From positions 4,464,001-4,528,000 of the forward strand of contig NZ_CP108383.1 in assembly GCF_035958815.1 (NCBI RefSeq): DNA of 64,000 nt, read 5' to 3'. The notes under the pieces were generated by a model. It saw nothing but the letters and a program-made list of their open reading frames with translations, had not been told where the DNA came from and did no database searches. This DNA comes from Nocardia sp. NBC_01327 (GTDB taxonomy: Bacteria > Actinomycetota > Actinomycetes > Mycobacteriales > Mycobacteriaceae). Made by a program: the position numbers and the translations under genes. This document shows, piece after piece, positions 43,210 to 51,770 of the stretch (position 1 is its first letter; each line of letters starts with the position of its first letter).

Positions 43210-43671
43210 TCAGTCGAGACTGTCGCAGGCCACGCCGTCGTCACTGCCGTTGAGCGACCGGGTCTGGCAGCAAGTCATGGTGGCGCCGCCGACACCCGGC
43301 CCGGCGGTGAGTTCCAGGCCGCGGGCCCAGGCCTCGGTGAGCTCGCGGAGCTCGTCGTCACCGCGGGTGGGGGAGTAGGCGAGCGGGAGGGTCGGCGGGC
43401 GTTCGGTGAGTTCGATGCGCCGGCGCTGGGTGAAATCGGCTGTCGCGCCATTGCGTACCCGCACCAGTACCGGGCGTCCCTCGCAAATTCCCTGTGCCGC
43501 CGCAACTTCCCAGTCGGTCAGATCGAGAACGTCGGTCCGCCGGAACGTCCACATGCCATCTGTGACGCGCACGCTGATGTGCTTATCGGTGGATGCTACG
43601 AGGTAGCCAGATAGCGGTGGCGCAGTGGCGTCTATAGGGGGAGACGCGAGGTGATGGAGGGCGCCGGTCAT
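43210..43671 (-). CDS. Partner of ATP-grasp ligase, candidate RiPP precursor
   Basis: 153 residues; GGAG six bases before the ATG. Residues 20-95 look globular (LVASTDKHISVRVTDGMWTF, then VLDLTDWEVAAAQGICEGRP). Residues 100-120 are helical and acidic (DDELRELTEAWARGLEL). The last 30 residues are unlike the rest: Gly-rich GPGVGG, then Thr131, Thr133, Cys134, Cys135, Thr137, Ser139, Ser143, Asp144, Asp145, Cys149, Asp150 and Asp153. A C-terminal cluster of hydroxyl residues and Asp next to an MvdD-like ligase is what a graspetide-type precursor would show. I do not recognise the family; a long leader of this size is unusual, so it could be an accessory protein instead. Confidence 0.65.
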   Translation of the reverse strand: MTGALHHLASPPIDATAPPLSGYLVASTDKHISVRVTDGMWTFRRTDVLDLTDWEVAAAQGICEGRPVLVRVRNGATADFTQRRRIELTERPPTLPLAYSPTRGDDELRELTEAWARGLELTAGPGVGGATMTCCQTRSLNGSDDGVACDSLD

Positions 43672-43763
43672 GCTTAACTCCGATCTGCTCGGGATTTGCT
43701 GCGGGGCCGAGCTCGATCTGAATCATATCCCGCAAGGCCGCTCGTTCGGTTCGCAACGAAAGA

Positions 43764-43802
43764 TTTCCGCCGCCCTGGCAAACCTTGCCGGGGCGGCGGA
43801 AA
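43764..43802 (-). terminator. Terminator after thioesterase gene
   Basis: 16-bp stem with one G-U pair (arm TTTCCGCCGCCC) and a 7-base loop, 39 bases downstream of the thioesterase stop. It separates that gene from the ATP-grasp operon. Confidence 0.75.
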
Positions 43803-43841
43803 CCCCTCAGCCTGAGAGTTTTTCGCTACACGCCGCGCGAA

Positions 43842-44258
43842 CTAGAGCCCGAGCAGTTCGGGCGTTTCGGAGATCTCACGCAATCGCTGCGCCGGATCCG
43901 AAACGAGCTTGCGGGCTTTCAGATCCAGAATGCCGCCGACCGCATTCACCTCGGCGGAGAGGGTCCCGTCCAGCTTCCGGATCTCCTGGTGCATCCGGTA
44001 GGTCTTGCCGCCGCTCCATACGAATTCGCAGCTCACCGTCACCTCATCGCTGATGTGCAGCTCGCGCAGGTACTTGATGTTGTTCTCCAGCACCACCGGA
44101 CCGATCCCCGACCCCATCAGCTTGTCCTCCTGCACCCCGCACGACCGCAGCAGCTCCCACCGCGCGTGCTCCGCGTACTGCAGATAGACGGCCTGGTTCA
44201 GGTGGCCGTTGACATCGAGCTCATAGCCGCGAACGGTGACGGGAACGGAGAAAACCAT
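43842..44258 (-). CDS. Acyl-CoA thioesterase, hot-dog fold
   Basis: 138 residues from the ATG at 44258; an in-frame extension to 44351 shows no family similarity. Landmarks VTVRGYELDVNGHLNQAVYLQYAEHARWELL (short pieces: ELDVNGHLNQAVY, YAEHARWELL) and IKYLRELHISDEVTV fit the 4-hydroxybenzoyl-CoA thioesterase/YbgC group, where Asp near the N-terminus is catalytic. Substrate unknown. Confidence 0.87.
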   Translation of the reverse strand: MVFSVPVTVRGYELDVNGHLNQAVYLQYAEHARWELLRSCGVQEDKLMGSGIGPVVLENNIKYLRELHISDEVTVSCEFVWSGGKTYRMHQEIRKLDGTLSAEVNAVGGILDLKARKLVSDPAQRLREISETPELLGL

Positions 44259-44390
44259 AAAACCTACAACCGCAGCATTTTCCGGACGATTCCGGAAATT
44301 CAGTGGTCTGCGGCACATTCCGGCGATTGCCGGGCTACCTGCGGAAATCATCGATGTGGCCGTATTGCCGCAGGTTGGCGCGCGTAATGC

Positions 44391-44888
44391 TCAGCGGCGG
44401 TTGGCGTTGCGCTCGGCCCACCAGTCGGGGCGGTCGATGAAGTGGTTGTCGAACTCCTCCTGGGAGTCGAGCAGGTCCTGGAAGGTGGATTCGCCCTTGG
44501 CGATGCGGTCGAGAATGCGGAAGTACTCGAAGCGCTGCACGCCGGGCATGAGGGCGATCAGGATGCGGGCCGAGCTGTCCGGGGTGGCGCCGAAGGCGTG
44601 CGGCATGAGTCTGGGGACCACGATGGAACCGCCCGCGGCGACGGTGACTATGCGGTCGCCGGCCAGGAGTTGGAGTTCGCCCTCGGCGATGTAGAAGAGC
44701 TCATCGGATTTGGTGTGGAAGTGCGGGGTGGCGCCGTCGGCGCCCGCCTTCATGGTCACCTCGAGGGTGCTGACCGAACCGCCGGTGTCGGCGGAGTCGA
44801 TGAGCAGGCGCATGGTGACGTTGTCATTGCCGAAGGTCTCGGCGTCGTTCGGCTGGCAGATGGCGACCTGGCGGGAAGTGGTGGTCAT
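44391..44888 (-). CDS. Cupin domain protein
   Basis: 165 residues with one cupin barrel: motif 1 TPHFHTKSDELFYIAEGEL (His-x-His and Glu ligands) and motif 2 PRLMPHAFG. A metal site looks complete, as in quercetinase or dioxygenase-like cupins. It is divergent from a MarR gene with a perfect palindrome between them, so it is probably the regulated target of that MarR protein. Confidence 0.87.
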   Translation of the reverse strand: MTTTSRQVAICQPNDAETFGNDNVTMRLLIDSADTGGSVSTLEVTMKAGADGATPHFHTKSDELFYIAEGELQLLAGDRIVTVAAGGSIVVPRLMPHAFGATPDSSARILIALMPGVQRFEYFRILDRIAKGESTFQDLLDSQEEFDNHFIDRPDWWAERNANRR

Positions 44889-44914
44889 GACCGGCTCCAG
44901 ATAGTTCGATGAGT

Positions 44915-44936
44915 TATAGTTCGCTATCGAACTATA
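44915..44936. promoter_or_regulatory. MarR operator
   Basis: Perfect inverted repeat TATAGTTCG-CTAT-CGAACTATA in the cupin/MarR divergent region. A further half site ATAGTTCG lies just beside it on the cupin side. Confidence 0.78.
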
Positions 44937-44950
44937 TAGGAGCGAATAGA

Positions 44951-45463
44951 ATGTTGTCCATGGGTGCGAAGAAGGTTGATGCGGTGGATGTCATCGAGGC
45001 GCAGTGGCATCGTGAGCGGCCGGATCTGGATCTGGAGGCCATGGCCATCATCGGCCGGCTGGGCCGGCTCTCACTGGTGGCCGGGCGGCAGATCGAATCG
45101 GTGTTCGCCGCACACGGATTGCAGCGCGGGGAGTTCGATGTGGTTGCGGCACTGCGGCGTTCGGGGGAGCCCTATGAGCTCAACCCCTCCGTGCTCGCCG
45201 ATACGCTCATGCTCTCGCGAGCCGGCATGACCGGCCGCCTGGACCGGCTCGAACAGGCCGGACTGGTGCGGCGCATCGCGGACGCGGGCGACCGGCGCGC
45301 GGTACGGGTGGCCCTGACCGACCGCGGCCTGCAACTCATCGATCTGGTGATCACCGAACACGTCGAGAACGAAACCCGCATCCTCGCAGTGCTTTCCGAG
45401 AAGGACCGCAAAGACCTCGACCGGATCACCCGGCTCCTGCTCGCGGACCTCGAACGGGAATAG
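44951..45463 (+). CDS. MarR family transcriptional regulator
   Basis: 170 residues from the ATG at 44951 (AGGAG eight bases upstream). Winged helix landmarks LQRGEFDVVAALRRSGEPYEL, LADTLMLSRAGMTGRLDRLE and the wing RRIADAGDRRAVRVALTDRG are characteristic. It probably represses itself and the divergent cupin gene. Ligand unknown. Confidence 0.92.
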   Translation: MLSMGAKKVDAVDVIEAQWHRERPDLDLEAMAIIGRLGRLSLVAGRQIESVFAAHGLQRGEFDVVAALRRSGEPYELNPSVLADTLMLSRAGMTGRLDRLEQAGLVRRIADAGDRRAVRVALTDRGLQLIDLVITEHVENETRILAVLSEKDRKDLDRITRLLLADLERE

Positions 45464-45467
45464 GCGC

Positions 45468-46034
45468 TCAATTCTTGCGGCGCACAGAGGCTTCCACGAG
45501 ATCGAGCACTGCGGAGAGATTGTCGTTGGCGTGCCCGGAGGCGATGCGGGCGATGAGGCCGTCGAGGATCAGGTCGAGGTAGCCGAGCAGGACGGTGGTG
45601 GGGACGTCGTCACGTAGTGCGCCCTCGGCTTTGCGGCGTTCCAGGCGCGCCACGGTGGCGGCGGTGAGCTCCTCGGAGCGTTCCTCCCAGTTGGCGCGGA
45701 ATTCGGGATCGTTGCGCAGGCGGCGGGCGATCTCCAAACGTGTTCCGAGCCAATCGAAATCCTCGGGGCGCGCGAGCATATCGCGCATGACCTGGACCAG
45801 ACCCTGGTTCGCGGCCACTTCGGCCATGCGGGCCGCGTCCTCGTGCGCGAGCGCCAGGAACAGCGCGTCCTTGTCACGGAAGTGGTGGAAGATGGCGCCC
45901 CGCGACAGACCCGTGGTTTCTTCCAGGCGACGCACGGTGGCGCCCTCGTAGCCGTATTCGGCGAAGCAGCTGCGTGCTCCGTCGAGGATCTGGCTGCGAC
46001 GAGCGGCGAGGTGGTCGTCACTGACCTTGGGCAT
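45468..46034 (-). CDS. acnR: TetR family repressor of aconitase, AcnR
   Basis: 188 residues. HTH landmarks SQILDGARSCFAEYGYEGAT and VRRLEETTGLSRGAIFHHF-DKDALF. It follows acn directly on the same strand, as Rv1474c follows Rv1475c, and as acnR follows acn in Corynebacterium glutamicum, where AcnR represses acn. A sequence with the form of the published AcnR site lies upstream of acn in this window, which supports the name. A long hairpin lies in the leader. Confidence 0.9.
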   Translation of the reverse strand: MPKVSDDHLAARRSQILDGARSCFAEYGYEGATVRRLEETTGLSRGAIFHHFRDKDALFLALAHEDAARMAEVAANQGLVQVMRDMLARPEDFDWLGTRLEIARRLRNDPEFRANWEERSEELTAATVARLERRKAEGALRDDVPTTVLLGYLDLILDGLIARIASGHANDNLSAVLDLVEASVRRKN

Positions 46035-46055
46035 GGACTCCTCCGAAACGGGGTG

Positions 46056-46100
46056 TGCGGGACGTCCCCACCGATCAAGGACCGGTGCGGACGTCCCGCA
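46056..46100. terminator. Long hairpin in the acn-acnR spacer
   Basis: 12-bp outer stem (arm TGCGGGACGTCC) with a further 5-bp inner stem, ending about 20 bases before the acnR start. It could attenuate read-through from acn or mask acnR translation. Confidence 0.55.
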
Positions 46101-46173
46101 CTAGCGACGAGCGAAGCGATCCGGCTGGACCGCGTTACCGGCGACGGCGCGAAACCGTTGCCTGCCACCATAA

Positions 46174-46204
46174 CTCGGCCGGGAAACAGCCCTTCCCGGC
46201 CGAG
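46174..46204 (-). terminator. Hairpin just after aconitase gene
   Basis: 12-bp perfect stem (arm CTCGGCCGGGAA) with a 7-base loop, 12 bases after the acn stop. It is a candidate terminator or RNA-processing/stability element between acn and acnR. Confidence 0.65.
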
Positions 46205-46216
46205 CCTTCAGCAGTT

Positions 46217-49033
<2,817 letters not shown>

Positions 49034-49126
49034 TGTCAGCTCCACTCGTCTGTGAATGGGAGGGCCACCGGCGGGGCTGTGCCGATGGCTCGTCGAGGCG
49101 CTGGCCTCGTCCGTGCTTCACCCTAA

Positions 49127-49142
49127 CAGTACGCTTGTCCTG
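49127..49142. promoter_or_regulatory. AcnR operator upstream of aconitase gene
   Basis: CAGTAC-GCTT-GTCCTG, 16 bp, one mismatch from a perfect palindrome. As I remember it, the C. glutamicum AcnR site has the form CAGNAC-N4-GTACTG; this sequence fits apart from one base. It lies about 95 bases upstream of the acn start. Confidence 0.7.
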
Positions 49143-49279
49143 TGAGCGCATCGGGGAGGTCCCCGAGCGGCGCGGGGAGGTTCTCGCGGTGGCTGCGCGA
49201 GCTTCTCGCGTCGGGACGCTGCCAGCTTACGGCGTGCCGTGGTGAGGTGATGCGACAAGTAGTCGCGTACTGTGCGTCC

Positions 49280-49834
49280 GTGACCGTCTCGCACACCTCG
49301 GTTTTCGCGCCTATGAAGGCGGAACTGCCGCCGAACACCGACTTGAACGCCATTCTGGTGGACTTGGACGACAATCATGTCGCCGCACCCCAGGGGCGCA
49401 GTCAAGACGGCTTGGCCGCCATTGCCGCTGCGGCGCGCGATCAGGGCATCGATCTGAACATCGTTGTGGTGCAGGGCAACCCCGGTATGGAGGCGAACCT
49501 GCGCGACCTCGCCACCGAGGTCGGCAAGACCGAGCACGGCACCGTGGTGGTCTTCAGCGACGACTGGGTCGGCACCTACAGCGATACCTTCACCCGCGCC
49601 CGCCTGGAGTGGGCCGAGGACAAGTCCAAGTACCGCGGTTCGGACCACACTCAGGATGCGGCCCAGGCCTTCGTGAACCGGCTCGAACAGCCCGAGACCG
49701 TGTCATGGACCCTGATCACGCTGATCGCGGTGCTCGCGCTGATCGCGGTGATCGGCGGGCTGTACACCGTCAAGGTGCGGCGCGCCGCGGGGGAGACGGC
49801 CGGCTCCGGCCGTCCGCGCACACCCGTTTCCTGA
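49280..49834 (+). CDS. Membrane protein, Rv1476-like
   Basis: 184 residues from the GTG at 49280, giving the length of the mycobacterial homologue; an ATG at 49250 is the alternative. The soluble N-terminal 140 residues contain LPPNTDLNAILVDLDDNHVA and NIVVVQGNPGMEANLRDLA, an alpha/beta fold of unknown activity also seen as a DUF in mycobacteria. One membrane helix (SWTLITLIAVLALIAVIGGLY) near the C-terminus anchors it. Position between acn and ripA is conserved. Role unknown; a link to wall hydrolysis is a guess from context. Confidence 0.85.
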   Translation: MTVSHTSVFAPMKAELPPNTDLNAILVDLDDNHVAAPQGRSQDGLAAIAAAARDQGIDLNIVVVQGNPGMEANLRDLATEVGKTEHGTVVVFSDDWVGTYSDTFTRARLEWAEDKSKYRGSDHTQDAAQAFVNRLEQPETVSWTLITLIAVLALIAVIGGLYTVKVRRAAGETAGSGRPRTPVS

Positions 49835-50176
49835 ATAGTTCGCTCATTTCCCGGACCGCAGTTCTCGGCATGCCCGAGCTGCGGTCCGGTCTCATTCGCT
49901 GAGTCTTCGCTGACATCCGGAAGGTTTTCCCGAGGGTCGGCTGCGGCCTCGTGCAGTATCGCCCGAGCAAACAGGCAAATGACTGGCAACGTCTGAATTG
50001 TCTGCGAGTCATTCCCGCGTGGCTGATTCACCCTGTGTCGGAAGTGTCGTACGGTTTCGAAACTACGCTGTTGGGGATGAAGTGTCAGAAGGGCCTCGAG
50101 TTTCCGGTGATCCGGATGGTTCGCATGGGGCTCGTGAGTCGCTCCCCGGGGCCAGAACGGGATCCAGGGAGGTGCG
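49835..50176. other. 342-base region between Rv1476-like gene and ripA
   Basis: Holds the terminator at 49851-49889 and the ripA leader. A TACGCT sequence near 50066 could be the ripA -10. No gene is convincing. Confidence 0.45.
49851..49889 (+). terminator. Terminator after Rv1476-like gene
   Basis: 11-bp outer stem (arm CCGGACCGCAG) with a 5-bp inner stem, starting 17 bases after the stop codon. Confidence 0.75.
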
Positions 50177-51595
50177 ATGCGAAAACCGGCGAAACGTGTA
50201 CGGCGACCGATTCGGGTCGCTACCGAGTTGCTGGTAGCGATCACAGTGGTGACTCTGGGGATAGCTACCGGACACGCTGTGCCCCCGCCACCCCCCAATC
50301 CCAGCGATAGCGATATCGCCCAGGCCGGTGCGGATGTCGACGCCACCGTGGGCCAGGTCGGTGTGCTCATCAATCAGGTCGCGACCGCCGAACAGCAATT
50401 GCAGCTGCTCGACGATGCCGTCGCCGCGCGCCGCGAAGCCGTCAACAAGGCCCTGGTGGATCTGCAGGTCGCCCGCGATGCCGCCGATACCGCGGCGCAT
50501 GCCGTGACCAACTGCCAGCGCGACCTCACCGATGCCGGTGTGCAGGTGGGCGACGCGCACAACGAGTTCGACAAATTCGTCTCCCAGGTTTACATGCGGC
50601 CCGGTTCCACCTCACTCATCAGCTATATGGCCGCGCCCACTCCGGAGGTCGCGCTCGCCCGCGCCCAGGTGCTCACCATCGCGTCCAAGAGTCAGCAGCA
50701 GGTGGTGGACGGCCTGCGCCGCGCCCAGGTCGATCAGGCCAACAAGACCTCCGCCGCCAAGCAGGCGCAGCAGGCCGCCGATGCCGCCGCGGCCGACGCC
50801 GATGCGAAGAAGGTCGAGGCGCAGGGCGCCGTCGCGGCCGCGAAAACCGAGTTCGACCAGCAGGCCGCGCGCCGCAATGATCTGCAGCAGCAGCGTGATT
50901 CGGCGCAGCAGCGGCTCGATACGGCCCGCTCGCAGGTGGCCGGACTGCAGAGTCAGCGCGATACCTACCTGGCCTGGGATCAGCAGCGCCGCACCGAGGA
51001 GGCGCAGGCCCGCGCCGCCGCCGTCGCCGCGGCCGCCCGGGTCGCGGCCGATCGTGCGTCCAATGACCGTGCCTCGGAAACGGGTTCGGGCCGCCGCCCG
51101 CACACCCAGCTCAACAGTTCCCCGGCGCCACCACGCAGCAGTCAGCCACCGACCCGCCCCAGCGGAAGCCGCTCGGATCTGGTCGAAATCGTGGTCGACC
51201 GCGCCATGTCCCAGCTCGGGGTCGAATACGCCTGGGGCGGTGGTGATGAGGACGGTGCTACCCTCGGCATTCGCGACGGCGGCGTCGCCGACTCCTACGG
51301 CGACTACAACAAAACAGGTTTCGACTGCTCGGGCCTGATGATCTACGCCTTCGCCGGCATCGGCGTCTCACTGCCGCACTACAGCGGATACCAGTACTCC
51401 ATGGGTTCCCGTGTGCCCGTGGCGGATCGGGAGCGCGGCGACATGTTGTTCTGGGGCTCGGGCGGTTCCGAGCACGTCGCCCTCTACGTCGGCAACGGCA
51501 AGATGGTCGAGGCGCCGGAGTCCGGCGAAGTCGTCCGCGTGGCCGCAGTCCGCGAAGGCGGCATCATGCCGTACGCCATCCGCATCATCTCCTGA
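50177..51595 (+). CDS. ripA: NlpC/P60 peptidoglycan endopeptidase, RipA-type
   Basis: 472 residues; GGGAGG before the ATG. A signal peptide covers about residues 1-36 (VATELLVAITVVTLGIATG). Residues 50-300 form an Ala/Gln-rich coiled coil, as in RipA, where it keeps the enzyme inactive. A Ser/Pro/Arg linker leads to the NlpC/P60 domain with Cys384 (FDCSGL) and His433 (SEHVALY). It cleaves D-Glu-mDAP bonds during cell separation. Synteny with Rv1477. The second endopeptidase gene ripB found next in mycobacteria is absent here. Confidence 0.95.
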   Translation: MRKPAKRVRRPIRVATELLVAITVVTLGIATGHAVPPPPPNPSDSDIAQAGADVDATVGQVGVLINQVATAEQQLQLLDDAVAARREAVNKALVDLQVARDAADTAAHAVTNCQRDLTDAGVQVGDAHNEFDKFVSQVYMRPGSTSLISYMAAPTPEVALARAQVLTIASKSQQQVVDGLRRAQVDQANKTSAAKQAQQAADAAAADADAKKVEAQGAVAAAKTEFDQQAARRNDLQQQRDSAQQRLDTARSQVAGLQSQRDTYLAWDQQRRTEEAQARAAAVAAAARVAADRASNDRASETGSGRRPHTQLNSSPAPPRSSQPPTRPSGSRSDLVEIVVDRAMSQLGVEYAWGGGDEDGATLGIRDGGVADSYGDYNKTGFDCSGLMIYAFAGIGVSLPHYSGYQYSMGSRVPVADRERGDMLFWGSGGSEHVALYVGNGKMVEAPESGEVVRVAAVREGGIMPYAIRIIS

Positions 51596-51692
51596 ACTCC
51601 CCATCGCCACAACGGAACTGGTCCACACCCGTATGGGCGAGGTGAAGGTGAACCGGGCTTTCCCCCTTGTCGATTCAATGATAACTTGACAT

Positions 51693-51721
51693 CAGACACG
51701 TAAGTTACTGGACGGTAACAT
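51693..51721 (+). promoter_or_regulatory. Candidate promoter and operator of etfD
   Basis: CAGACA (51693-51698) and TAACAT (51716-51721) are spaced by 17 bases. A palindrome GTTAC-N6-GTAAC (51704-51719) covers the spacer and the -10, so a repressor bound there would block the promoter. Confidence 0.5.
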
Positions 51722-51770
51722 AACTCCTGCTGCCGCCCCGGGGAGTTCTCGGGACCGGGGGGTCAGCACC

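Noticed and set aside
43803..43825. CCTCAGCCTGAGAG considered as a piece of a glycine riboswitch
   Set aside because: Only a short match, no paired aptamer domains, and no glycine genes downstream on that strand.
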